Made by a program: the position numbers and the translations under genes. Source: Amycolatopsis deserti (GTDB taxonomy: Bacteria; Actinomycetota; Actinomycetes; Mycobacteriales; Pseudonocardiaceae). From it: a stretch of 64,000 nt of DNA. Positions 1 through 7,834 of the stretch are shown here, in pieces. Each line of letters opens with the position of its first letter. The stretch's first letter is position 1. The DNA is taken from assembly GCF_014653945.1 (NCBI RefSeq), contig NZ_BNAU01000005.1, forward strand, positions 310,001 through 374,000, given 5' to 3'. The notes beneath the pieces were generated by a model. It made no database searches, had not been told where the DNA came from, and saw only the letters and a list, made by a program, of their open reading frames with translations.

Positions 1-1
1 A

Positions 2-301
2 CCGCTCGTCCGGCTGGGCTTCGACGCGGCCGGCTGGTCCGCGGTGCTGGACCGGACCGACTGGCGCGCGATGATCATGGCGACCGAGATGGCCCTGCCG
101 ATGGCCGCGTGGATGCGGGTCCGCCGGCACGGCTGGGGCTCGATCGCCGAGATGACCGTGTGGATGTACGTGCCGTTCGCGGTGCTGCTCGTGCCGTATT
201 GGGCCGGCGCGATCTCCGGCGGCGCGCTGATGGGGATCGGCCACGGCCTGATGGGCTTGGCCATGGCGGTGGTGGTCCACCGCCACCGCCACGACCACTG
301 A
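2..301 (+). CDS. Membrane protein, C-terminal part (cut by window edge)
   Basis: Only the last 99 codons are visible; the frame is open from the first bases of the window, so the true start lies outside. The visible part has a charged cytoplasm-like stretch (WMRVRRHGWG) followed by two hydrophobic segments, roughly residues 53-72 (MTVWMYVPFAVLLVP core) and 74-92 (Gly/Met-rich), and ends in a His-rich tail (HRHRHDH). I do not recognise the family; the His-rich tail could bind metal, but that is speculation. It ends 4 bases before the end of the convergent P450 gene. Confidence 0.6.
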   Translation, partial: PLVRLGFDAAGWSAVLDRTDWRAMIMATEMALPMAAWMRVRRHGWGSIAEMTVWMYVPFAVLLVPYWAGAISGGALMGIGHGLMGLAMAVVVHRHRHDH

Positions 302-305
302 CCGC

Positions 306-1526
306 TCAGCCGAGCACGACCGGGAGGCGGTCCAGGCCGTGCACGAGCGTGCTCTCCCGCCAGCGCAGCTCGCCCGGCTCGCCGTCGAGCTCGATCGCGG
401 GGAAGCGGTCGAGCAGGCGGCCCAGCGCGACCTCCGCCTCGAGCCGGGCCAGCGGCGCGCCGACGCAGTAGTGGATGCCGTGGCCGAACGCCAGGTGACC
501 GCCCGCCGGGCGGGTCAGGTCCAGACGGTCCGGGTCGGGGAACCGCTCGCCGTCGCGGTTGGCGCCCACCAGCGAGATCATCACGAACTCGCCGGCCGGG
601 ATCTCGACGTCGCCCACCGGCACCGGCTCGGCCGTGAAGCGCAGGGTCGCGATGTTGATCGGCCCCTCGAAGCGCAGGAACTCCTCGATCGCGCCGGGCA
701 GCAACGACGGGTCCGCGCGCAGGGCGGCGAGCTGGTCCGGGTGCCGCAGCAGCGCCAGAACGCTGTTGCCGATCAGGTTGACCGTGGTCTCGTGTCCGGC
801 GACGAGCAGCAGGAACGCCATCGCCACCAGCTCCTCGGGCGAGAGCTGGTCGCCCTCGTCCGACACGTGCACCAGGTCGGACAGCAGGTCCTGGGTCGGG
901 GCCGCGCGCTTGGCGTCGACCAGCGCGGTGAGGTAGCCGGCCATCGACCGGGCCGCGTCGTGGAAGTTCGCCTCCGGGCCGGAGTTGAGCAGCGTGTTCG
1001 ACCACTCGCGGAACTCGCCGCGCTCCGCTTCGGGGATGCCGAGCAGCTCGCAGATCACCGTGATCGGCAGCGGGTAGGCGAACGCGTCGAGCAGGTCGGC
1101 GCGGCCTCGCGCGGCCATGGCGTCCAGCAGCTCGTCGGTGATCTGCTCGATGCGCGGCCGCAGCCGGGCGACCGTGCGGGCGGTGAAGGCCTTGTTGACC
1201 AGCTTGCGCAGCCGGGTGTGGTCCGGCGGGTCGGTGTTGAGCATGTGGTGACGCAGCAGGGCGCCGGACGGGTCGTCGCTGCCCGTCCCGCCGGTCGCGG
1301 TCAGGCGGGCCTCGAACAGCTCCTGCGCCCGCTCCGCGTCCTTGCTCAGCCGCGGGTCCGCGAGCAGCGCCTTGGCCTCGGCGTACCCCGAGACCAGCCA
1401 GACCCTCAGGCCACGGGGCATGATCGCCGGCCGCACCGGCCCCTCCTCGCGCAACGCGCGGTAGAGGGCGTGCGGATCCTGGATGATGTCGTCGTCGAGC
1501 CTGATCGGTTCGTCCACCACGCGCAT
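306..1526 (-). CDS. Cytochrome P450 monooxygenase
   Basis: Soluble bacterial class I P450 of 406 residues, the usual length. Visible landmarks are the I-helix oxygen-activation motif AGHETT at residues 243-248, the K-helix ExxR within EEFLRF, and the heme-binding loop FGHGIHYCVG with the thiolate Cys at residue 354. The ATG is preceded by GGGAGG at good spacing. No ferredoxin or ferredoxin reductase gene is adjacent, so electrons must come from partners elsewhere. The sequence looks like the large CYP105/107-type group of actinomycete P450s; the substrate cannot be told from sequence. It probably stands alone: the next upstream gene on the same strand is about 70 bases away and unrelated. Confidence 0.95.
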   Translation of the reverse strand: MRVVDEPIRLDDDIIQDPHALYRALREEGPVRPAIMPRGLRVWLVSGYAEAKALLADPRLSKDAERAQELFEARLTATGGTGSDDPSGALLRHHMLNTDPPDHTRLRKLVNKAFTARTVARLRPRIEQITDELLDAMAARGRADLLDAFAYPLPITVICELLGIPEAERGEFREWSNTLLNSGPEANFHDAARSMAGYLTALVDAKRAAPTQDLLSDLVHVSDEGDQLSPEELVAMAFLLLVAGHETTVNLIGNSVLALLRHPDQLAALRADPSLLPGAIEEFLRFEGPINIATLRFTAEPVPVGDVEIPAGEFVMISLVGANRDGERFPDPDRLDLTRPAGGHLAFGHGIHYCVGAPLARLEAEVALGRLLDRFPAIELDGEPGELRWRESTLVHGLDRLPVVLG

Positions 1527-1597
1527 TCGTGGTCCTCCCAGTGACGTTCGTGCTCCGGCAAGGCGTCAACGGACCGCGGGCGCGAATGGTGCCCGCC

Positions 1598-2005
1598 TCA
1601 CCGGTTGGTGAGCGCGTCGGCGACCCGGTCCACCACCCCCTTCCAGTGCTCCCGCTGCCGGGCGCGCTCCTCGGGGCCGGCCAGCCACTCCTGGTGGAAG
1701 CGGACCACGGTCCCGTCGCTCGACGGGGACACCGTCACCTGCACCGTCGAGTCGTGGTCCCAGTCCTTCGGCCGCCAGGTCAGGCGGATGCGGTCGAGCT
1801 CGCGGAGGCTGCGGACCTCGCCCACCGTGCCGTCCGCGGTTTCGTAGCGCTCCCCCTTTCCCCCGGGCACAGCGGCGCCGAGCCAGACCGCCGCACCCGC
1901 CTCGCTGGTGAGGAACTCCCACACGGTGGTGGCCGGGTGCGACAGCGTCCGCGAGACGCCGATCTGCCAGCCCGCGTCGGCGGTCCGGCCCACTTCCTTG
2001 GTCAT
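1598..2005 (-). CDS. SRPBCC/AHSA1-type ligand-binding domain protein
   Basis: A 135-residue protein starting MTKEVGRTADAGW. It has the pattern of the SRPBCC helix-grip fold: an N-terminal strand, then TTVWEFLTS (helix after the first strand), a central region of alternating strands (VGEVRSLRELDRIRLTW, then VQVTVSPSSDGTVVRFHQEW), and a long C-terminal helix ending in VADALTNR. Such START-like proteins bind hydrophobic ligands or act as small stress proteins. The frame extends 17 codons further upstream, but that would run towards the divergent kinase promoter, so the internal ATG at 2005 is preferred. Ligand and role are unknown. Confidence 0.85.
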   Translation of the reverse strand: MTKEVGRTADAGWQIGVSRTLSHPATTVWEFLTSEAGAAVWLGAAVPGGKGERYETADGTVGEVRSLRELDRIRLTWRPKDWDHDSTVQVTVSPSSDGTVVRFHQEWLAGPEERARQREHWKGVVDRVADALTNR

Positions 2006-2067
2006 GGGCTCATGATGGCAGGAGGCACCGACAGTTCCGGGACGTTCATGCGGCACGATGGGAGATC

Positions 2068-2691
2068 GTGCGGTACCGGCCCATCACCTTCGACCGGCTC
2101 GCCGGGGAACTGGCCGAGCGCGTGCTCTCGCTGGACACGCCGTGGGTGCGCGTCGCCGTGAACGGCCCGGCCGGCACCGCGGCGCTCGCCGACGCGCTGG
2201 TCGACCCGCTGCGGGTGGGCGGCCGCGCGGTGCTGCGGGTGTCCACTGTGGATTTTCTGCGCCCGGCGTCGCTGCGGTTCGAATACGGCAAGGAGAACCC
2301 GGACTCGCGCTACTGGTCCTGGTTGGACGAGGGCGCGTTGCGGCGCGAGGTGCTGGACCCGTTGGGGCGCAACGGAAGCGGCTTGGTGCTGCCCGCGCTG
2401 TGGGACGCGGCGCGCGACCGGGCGACGCGCCGGGAGCGGGTGCCGCTGCCATCGCCGGGTGTGCTGGTGGTGGACGGCGAGATGCTGCTCGGACGTGGCC
2501 TGCCGCTCGAGCTGACGGTGCACCTGCAACTGTCCGCGGGCGCATTGCGGCGCCGCCTGCCCGAGGACGAGCAGTGGGCGCTGCCGGCCTTCGAGCGGTA
2601 CGAGGAGGAGGTGCGGCCCGCGGAGATCGCGGACGTCGTAGTACGCGCCGACGACCCCCGGCACCCGGCGATACTGGAGCGGGCCGTGTGA
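2068..2691 (+). CDS. Uridine kinase-like P-loop protein
   Basis: A 207-residue protein with GTG start and GGGAGA ribosome-binding site. It matches the actinobacterial group annotated as uridine kinase: VRVAVNGPAG takes the place of the P-loop, followed by a VDFLRPASLRFEYG strand-helix and a VLVVDGEMLLGRGL strand that resembles the Walker B region. The P-loop is degenerate: no GKS/GKT is visible after NGPAGT. Phosphoryl transfer is therefore doubtful, although this is typical of the group. It is divergent from the SRPBCC gene with only 62 bases between starts, so they share a promoter region. Confidence 0.75.
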   Translation: MRYRPITFDRLAGELAERVLSLDTPWVRVAVNGPAGTAALADALVDPLRVGGRAVLRVSTVDFLRPASLRFEYGKENPDSRYWSWLDEGALRREVLDPLGRNGSGLVLPALWDAARDRATRRERVPLPSPGVLVVDGEMLLGRGLPLELTVHLQLSAGALRRRLPEDEQWALPAFERYEEEVRPAEIADVVVRADDPRHPAILERAV

Positions 2692-2958
2692 TGGCCGCCG
2701 GGTGGTGACCCTGTGCGGGGGTCGACCGGCCACGTGAGGCTCACCGGATGGCGACCCGCAGCGCGACGCGCGCGGGTCGTGGCGGCGACCGGCACCAACT
2801 CAACCGACCGCCCGACGCTCGCCGGGTGGCGGCCCCGCCGCGACGAGTGCCGCCCCGTGAGGCTCGCCGGGGGCGACCCGCAGCGCAGCCGGCCGCGCGA
2901 CGCTCGGCGTGGCGCGGCCGAACCACCACGCCGGGGCAACCCCCGCACCGCGTGCGGG
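2692..2958. repeat. Intergenic spacer with imperfect direct repeat
   Basis: No gene is recognised here. A stretch of about 42 bases starting at 2733 (cgtgaggctcaccgg...) recurs in diverged form starting at 2856 (cgtgaggctcgccgg...), 123 bases later. A third weaker relative lies around 2808-2830 (gacgctcgccgggtggcg). The repeats are GC-rich and are not in a common reading frame with a plausible start. Confidence 0.5.
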
Positions 2959-4113
2959 TCAGGTCGTGGTGACCGGATCGCCGCTGAGGAACGTCCGCAG
3001 CCGGGCGCCCAGCAGGTCCCACCGCCACTGCTCGGTGACCCAGGTCCGGCCGGCGGCGCCCATCTTGCGCGCACGGGACGGGTCGGTGAGCAGCGGGGTG
3101 AGGGTCTCGACCAGCTGGTGGACGTCGCGGCCGTTGACGACGTGGCCGGTCACCTCGTCGAGGACCGTCTCCGGCGCGCCACCCGAGTTGCCCGCGACGA
3201 CCGGCAGACCCGTCGCCGAGGCCTCCAGGTACACGATGCCGAGGCCCTCCACGTCCAGCCCCTTGCCGCGGGTGCGCGCGGGCATCGCGAAGACGTCCCC
3301 GGCGGCGTAGTGCGCGGGCAGCTCCGGCCACGGCACCGAGCCGGTGAAGACGACGTCGGCGGCGACGCCCCGCTCGTCCGCGAGCCGTTCCAGCGACTTG
3401 CGGTACGGACCACCGCCGACCAGCAGGAGCGCGACGTCCGGGACCCGGCGGCGCAGTTCGGGCAGGGCGTGGATGAGCATGTCCTGGCCCTTGCGCGGCA
3501 CGAGCCGGGACACGCACACCACGGTCGGCCGGTCGCCGAGGCCGTGCCGGGCGCGGATCTCGGCGCGGGCGGCGTCGTCCGGTTTGAACACGTCCGGGTC
3601 GACGCCGGGCGGCAGCAGTTCGAGCCCGGCGGACGGGCCGAACGCCGACGCGAACCGGCCGCGGGTGTACTTGCTGACGTAGGTGATCACGTCGGTGGTG
3701 TCGCCGATGCGGCGCAGCGCCTGGCGGGCCAGCGGCAGCATCGACCAGCCGACCTCGTGCCCGTGGGTGCTCGCGACCACCCAGTCCGCGCCCGCGGCCC
3801 GCAGCGGCTGGGCGAGCAGCGCCAGCGGCGCGGCGGCGCCGAACCAGACGGCCTGGCAGTCGTGCGCGCGCAGGATGTCCTTGGCGCGGCGCAGCACGTC
3901 CGGGGTGGGCAGCATGAGCGAGGTGGGGTGCCGGACCACCTCGAACGGCGCGGCGGCGTCGAACTCGGGGTGCGAGCCGGAGGGCTTGTCCCAGGAGGGT
4001 GCGTAGACGACGAGCTGGTCCGGCGGCAGCAGGCGCGCGAAGGAGTTCAGGTAGTTCTGGATCCCCCCGGGCCGCGGCGGGAAGTCGTTGGTCACCAGCA
4101 GGGTCCGAAGCAC
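2959..4113 (-). CDS. pimB: GDP-mannose-dependent PIM mannosyltransferase PimB'
   Basis: A 384-residue GT4-family retaining glycosyltransferase with two Rossmann domains. In actinobacteria PimB' transfers the second mannose from GDP-mannose to phosphatidylinositol monomannoside on the cytoplasmic face of the membrane, early in PIM/lipomannan synthesis. The N-terminus LLVTNDFPPRPGGIQNYL, the central THGHEVGWSMLP, the VSRLVPRKGQD donor-domain start and the late EGLGIVYLEASATGLPVVAG (E-x7-E motif) match the mycobacterial PimB' (Rv2188c) as I remember it almost segment by segment. The GTG start follows the ripC terminator, so it probably has its own promoter. Its position next to a RipC-like gene matches the M. 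tuberculosis order. Confidence 0.9.
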   Translation of the reverse strand: MLRTLLVTNDFPPRPGGIQNYLNSFARLLPPDQLVVYAPSWDKPSGSHPEFDAAAPFEVVRHPTSLMLPTPDVLRRAKDILRAHDCQAVWFGAAAPLALLAQPLRAAGADWVVASTHGHEVGWSMLPLARQALRRIGDTTDVITYVSKYTRGRFASAFGPSAGLELLPPGVDPDVFKPDDAARAEIRARHGLGDRPTVVCVSRLVPRKGQDMLIHALPELRRRVPDVALLLVGGGPYRKSLERLADERGVAADVVFTGSVPWPELPAHYAAGDVFAMPARTRGKGLDVEGLGIVYLEASATGLPVVAGNSGGAPETVLDEVTGHVVNGRDVHQLVETLTPLLTDPSRARKMGAAGRTWVTEQWRWDLLGARLRTFLSGDPVTTT

Positions 4114-4177
4114 GGGCTGGAGACTACTAGGGCGGACGACCGGGTTCGCGGCCCTGTCGGTGCCCCCCGGGAAGACC

Positions 4178-4213
4178 GAGGGGCGGCACCGGCGATGGCC
4201 GGTGCCGCCCCTC
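4178..4213 (-). terminator. Hairpin between ripC and pimB
   Basis: A perfect 16-bp stem (gaggggcggcaccggc and its complement) with a GATG loop, just downstream of the ripC-like stop. On the minus strand it is followed by a short T/C-rich stretch (gguctucccg-like), so it fits a terminator for the ripC-like gene. Confidence 0.7.
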
Positions 4214-4227
4214 GTCGTGCGGTGAAC

Positions 4228-5283
4228 TCAGCTCAGCGCGACGCGCCGGGCCGAGACGTAGTTGTTCTGCAGCGGCGAGATCTTGACGACGTCCCCGGTC
4301 TCGGGGGCGTGCACCATCTTGCCGTCGCCCAGGTAGATGCCCACGTGGTGGATCGGCGAACCGAAGAACACCAGGTCGCCGGGCTGCAGCTGGGCCCGCG
4401 AGACCGCGACCCCGGCCGTGGCCTGCGACTGGCTCGTGCGCGGCAGGGTGATGCCGGCCTTGCCGTAGGCGTACAGGGTCAGGCCCGAACAGTCGAACGA
4501 GCTGGGACCGGTGTCGCCCCAGCCGTACGGGCTGCCGAGCTTGCTCAGCGCGACGTCGATCGCCGTCTGGGCGGCCGCCGTCGGGGCCGGCACGTTCGGC
4601 GCGTTGCCGCCGGTGTCCTTCTGCGCGGCCCGCTCGGACGCGGTGAGCCGCTGACGCACCTGGTCCAGCTGGTCGAGCTGGGCCTGCAGGGCGGCCTGCC
4701 GCGCGTGCAGGTCGTTCAGCAACGTCGCGGCCGCATCCTTGGCGGCCTGCGAACGTGCCTGGGCGTCGGCTGCCGCCGCCTGGGCGCCGGCCGCCGCCTG
4801 GACCGCCGCGTTGTAGTCGGCGAGCGCCTTGTTCTTCTCGTCGGCGAGCACCTCCAGGGCGGAGGAGCGCTCCAGGAAGTCCTGCGCCGAGGTGCCGTTC
4901 AGCAACGCGGACAGCTTGTTGAACTGCACGCCACCGACGAACGAGGCGTCGGCGAACTGGTCGACCACGCCCTGGTACTGCTCCTTCGCGGCCAGCGCCT
5001 GCTGCCCGGCCGCGTTGGCCGCGGCGAGGTCGGCGTTGGCCCGGTCCAGGTCGGCCTGTTTGGCGTCGAGGTCGGCCTGCGCCTGCATGGCTTCCTCGTT
5101 CAGCTGCTCGGCCTGAGCGGCGAGCTGCCGGTACTGCGCCAGCGCGTCCGCTGCGTTGGCGGGCTGCTGGGGGGCGGGGAGGGGGACCGCGCCGGCCGGG
5201 GCCGTGGGGAAACCGCCGACCGCGAGTACCGCGGCGGCGGCGAGGGCTCCTGCGACCACGCGCTTGATGGGTTGCGACTGCAC
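4228..5283 (-). CDS. Secreted NlpC/P60 peptidoglycan endopeptidase, RipC-like
   Basis: A 351-residue exported cell-wall hydrolase, taking the GTG at 5283 that follows an AAAGGAGA site at good spacing. Order of parts: a Sec-type signal peptide (residues 1 to about 32, ending AGA-VPLP), a long helical coiled-coil region rich in Ala/Gln/Asp (about 40-220), a short linker, then a C-terminal NlpC/P60 domain. The catalytic Cys is in FDCSGLTLYAYG (Cys265) and the His in HVGIYLG (His313). These enzymes cut the D-Glu to meso-DAP bond of peptide stems. Size, layout and the pimB neighbour match M. tuberculosis RipC (Rv2190c). The coiled coil probably keeps the enzyme inactive until it is bound by an activator, as in related proteins; that is inference. 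Confidence 0.88.
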   Translation of the reverse strand: MQSQPIKRVVAGALAAAAVLAVGGFPTAPAGAVPLPAPQQPANAADALAQYRQLAAQAEQLNEEAMQAQADLDAKQADLDRANADLAAANAAGQQALAAKEQYQGVVDQFADASFVGGVQFNKLSALLNGTSAQDFLERSSALEVLADEKNKALADYNAAVQAAAGAQAAAADAQARSQAAKDAAATLLNDLHARQAALQAQLDQLDQVRQRLTASERAAQKDTGGNAPNVPAPTAAAQTAIDVALSKLGSPYGWGDTGPSSFDCSGLTLYAYGKAGITLPRTSQSQATAGVAVSRAQLQPGDLVFFGSPIHHVGIYLGDGKMVHAPETGDVVKISPLQNNYVSARRVALS

Positions 5284-6014
5284 GCCGCGCGTGTCTCCTT
5301 TGCACTCATGTCGCCGCCGGCCGCCGCGAGGAGGTCGGGGGACCCTCCACACGGACCGGCGCGGGCGGACACAAGCACCCGAACCGGTCTACAGCGGTTA
5401 CCCGGCATGTCCAGACGCAGGGGGTAGCGCATCTGGGTTCATGCGTGGGTCCGGCACAGCTCCCCGACAAGCTGCTCCGGCGACAATCTCGCGTCGCCGC
5501 CACGGGCGCGACGGCTGCCGGGCGCGAGATCTCGGCTAGGTTACGAAACGACCGCCGTCGCGTCCACCAGGCACCAGGTAAAAACTTTGCGTAACCACCT
5601 CCGATCCCGTTCGGACCAGCAGTTCCCCTGTGGGTGTGACCAGCGCAACAGTTTGCCAGGTCACAACTACTGACCGTTTGCCGCGCGAAGCGACCGTTTG
5701 TCTCCTTGGGCGTGTTGCTTCGGTCTGCCGGCCCCGCGCCAATGATCGGGACCGCGCGCCCGGCGAGCGTTCCGATGCGACGGCCCCATCACCGACGAGC
5801 CTCGAGGCAGTGAGAGAGCCGCCGGATCCGAGCGGCACCTCCGCCCGGCAGCGGCCGGTCAACCCGGCACCGCAGCCGCAACCGCCCGGCGGGCTCACCG
5901 CGTCCCAACACCTCCCGGCAACCGCCCGGCGGGCTCACCGCGTCCCAACACCTCCCGGCAACCGCCCGGCGGGCTCACCGCGTCCCAACTCCTCCCGGCG
6001 CTCAGGCGACCACG
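5284..6014. other. Long intergenic region upstream of the RipC-like gene
   Basis: About 730 bases without a convincing gene. The part nearest the RipC-like gene (5284-5700) is less GC-rich than its surroundings and should hold that gene's promoter and 5' leader. I compared it by eye with the c-di-AMP (ydaO) riboswitch often found before NlpC/P60 genes and did not see the conserved core. The far end holds the 40-bp tandem repeat described separately. Open frames across it show no start with a ribosome-binding site and cross the repeats in shifting frames. Confidence 0.6.
5881..6000. repeat. Three tandem copies of a 40-bp repeat
   Basis: Unit accgcccggcgggctcaccg plus cgtcccaacacctcccggca, at 5881-5920, 5921-5960 and 5961-6000. 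The first two copies are identical and the third differs in only two bases (aact for aaca, final g for a). The unit length is not a multiple of three, so the array cannot encode a protein repeat. It lies 15 bases beyond the stop of the small Cys-rich gene. Confidence 0.9.
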
Positions 6015-6245
6015 TCACCCAGCCCGGCGCTCGGGCAGCCGCACGTGCGGGCGGCGCCCCCGGGTGATCGCTCGCGGTGGGGGGACCAGCCCGGCATCCG
6101 CCAGCAGCTCGACCGCGGCCAGCTCCTCGAGATCGAGTTCGACCACCGGCGGCGCGTCGACCACGGCGCTCAGCACGCAGTCACCGCAGGCGCGGCCCCG
6201 CAGCGTGCACCGGTTGCACTCGATGATCACGGTGTTGTCGTTCAT
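6015..6245 (-). CDS. Small four-Cys protein, function unknown
   Basis: A 76-residue protein starting MNDNTVIIECNRC, with a strong GAGGAGG site before the ATG at 6245. Near the N-terminus is a C-x2-C-x6-C-x2-C arrangement (CNRC ... CGDC) that looks like a zinc or Fe-S binding knuckle, followed by an acidic, leucine-rich helix (VVELDLEELAAVELLADAG) and a basic tail (RGRRPHVRLPERRAG). I do not know the family. It lies downstream of the NYN-domain gene on the same strand with a 134-base gap. The Cys knuckle could bind metal or nucleic acid. Confidence 0.75.
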   Translation of the reverse strand: MNDNTVIIECNRCTLRGRACGDCVLSAVVDAPPVVELDLEELAAVELLADAGLVPPPRAITRGRRPHVRLPERRAG

Positions 6246-6379
6246 GGCGTGCCTCCTCGTTCCTACTGAGGTGCACGGTACGAGTGACCACCGACAATTT
6301 CGGGCACGCGTATCGAACGAATGGACCAACGGTGCACGAACAAACCGCTGACCAGCGGAAACACCGCCGGAAAAAATCC

Positions 6380-7750
6380 TCAGACCCGCCCCAGACGCGC
6401 CAGCAACACCGCCGAAGCCACCGGGTGCGCCCCCGATCGCCGCACCGAGTCGGCCACCGCTCGGTCCGTCGAGGCCACCACCAGCGGCCGCCCCTGGGGC
6501 TCGGCCGCCACCAGCGACCGGATCACGTCGTCCGCGATCACGCCGGGGTCGGAGAACAGCACGCGCACCCCGCGGGCGCTCACGGTCGGCACCGACATCA
6601 CCTCGGCGCCGTCGAACACCACCGTGATCTCCGCGCCGGTCCGCGCCGCCAGCGCCCCGAGCTGCTGGACCAGCCGGTTGCGCTGATCAGCCAGCGCCAG
6701 CTCCGGATAACCGGTCTTGGTCACGTTGTAGCCGTCGACGATCAGGTGGACGCTCGGCAGCGCGAGCAGACGGTCCAGCACCGCGGGATCCCGCACCTGC
6801 CGCCCGGCCCCGGTCCCCGACGACGCGCCCAGCACGGTGTCCGCCGGCCGCCGCGAGCTGCTGTCCAGCGACAACTCCCGGCGCAACCCGGACACGGCGC
6901 CCTGCAGCGTGTCCACGAGCAGCGACAACCGCACCTCGTCGGCCTCCCGGGCCTCCTTCGCGGACTGGCGCGCGATCTCCGCGTCCGCCGCGGCCCGCTC
7001 GGCCCTGGCCCGCTCGGCGGCCGCCCGCTGGCGCTCACGCTCCAGCTGAGCGGTCACCGCGGCGACCTCCTGCTCCCGCCGCACGTCGGCCTGCGCGAGC
7101 AGCTCACGCGCCTCTTCAGCGGCGTCCTTGGCCTGCCGCAGCTGGGTGCCCTGCTCCCGCAGCCGGTTGCGGAGCTTGGTCAGCTCCTCCTCACGCTCCT
7201 GGCGGGCGCCCTCGACGGCCTCCAGCGCCTGCGTCAGCTCCTCGCGCACCCGCGCCAGTTCGGCCTCCAGCCGCTGGCTGCGCGCCACCGCGGCGTCGCG
7301 CTCGGCCCGCAGCGCCGTCTCCGCCGCGTTCTTGACCACCAGCCGCACCCGTGTCGCCGCGCTGGCCTCGCCCAGCAGGACGGCCGCCACCGCGGCGGCC
7401 ACCGGATCGGGGTCGTTCGGGTCGAGCGCGTCCGGCCGGTACTCGCGCACCCACTCCAGGACGGCGGTGCGGAACGCGGTCGAGTCCTCCAGCGTTGTGA
7501 GGAGCGCCGCACCACCCAGCTTGGCCCGCTTCGCCGGCGCGAACTTCGCGACCGGCCGCAGCTGCTGCGGGATGTCGATGCGCGGGATCTTCCCCAGTGC
7601 CTCGGCGGCCAGCTCGGCGAGCCGGCCGCGCACCGGCTCGGGCAGATCGCGCCAGTTCACGGACTTGGCGTCCGGCTCCGGGCGCGGGCTCGCCGCGGGC
7701 GCCCGGAGACCGGGGTCTTCGGGCTCTTCGGCGTGCACTGAGGGAAACAT
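6380..7750 (-). CDS. NYN-domain (PIN-like, YacP-type) RNA-associated protein
   Basis: A 456-residue protein starting at the ATG at 7750. Residues 1-130 form a helical domain (GRLAELAAEALGKIP, then PNDPDPVAAAVAAVLLGEASAA). A long coiled coil of about 130 residues rich in Glu/Arg/Ala follows, and the C-terminal 150 residues form a NYN/PIN-like domain. Acidic active-site candidates are the Asp of VHLIVDGYNV, the Asp of EITVVFDGAEV and the Asp pair in GVIADDVIRSL, matching the YacP/DUF901 group of predicted RNases. RNA cleavage has not been shown for this member. It is divergent from the nuclease fusion gene with 84 bases between starts, so the two are likely co-regulated. Confidence 0.85.
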   Translation of the reverse strand: MFPSVHAEEPEDPGLRAPAASPRPEPDAKSVNWRDLPEPVRGRLAELAAEALGKIPRIDIPQQLRPVAKFAPAKRAKLGGAALLTTLEDSTAFRTAVLEWVREYRPDALDPNDPDPVAAAVAAVLLGEASAATRVRLVVKNAAETALRAERDAAVARSQRLEAELARVREELTQALEAVEGARQEREEELTKLRNRLREQGTQLRQAKDAAEEARELLAQADVRREQEVAAVTAQLERERQRAAAERARAERAAADAEIARQSAKEAREADEVRLSLLVDTLQGAVSGLRRELSLDSSSRRPADTVLGASSGTGAGRQVRDPAVLDRLLALPSVHLIVDGYNVTKTGYPELALADQRNRLVQQLGALAARTGAEITVVFDGAEVMSVPTVSARGVRVLFSDPGVIADDVIRSLVAAEPQGRPLVVASTDRAVADSVRRSGAHPVASAVLLARLGRV

Positions 7751-7834
7751 CCGTCCAGGGTAGTCCGCTTCGGTAACGATCACCGGTCGTGCCGTGATCC
7801 GGGATTGTCGGTCCCCCTCCCTAGGGTGCCGATC

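Noticed and set aside
5284-5640. c-di-AMP (ydaO) riboswitch before the RipC-like gene
   Set aside because: Expected by analogy with NlpC/P60 genes, but I could not find the conserved core sequences in the minus-strand leader. A covariance-model search (Rfam RF00379) would decide.
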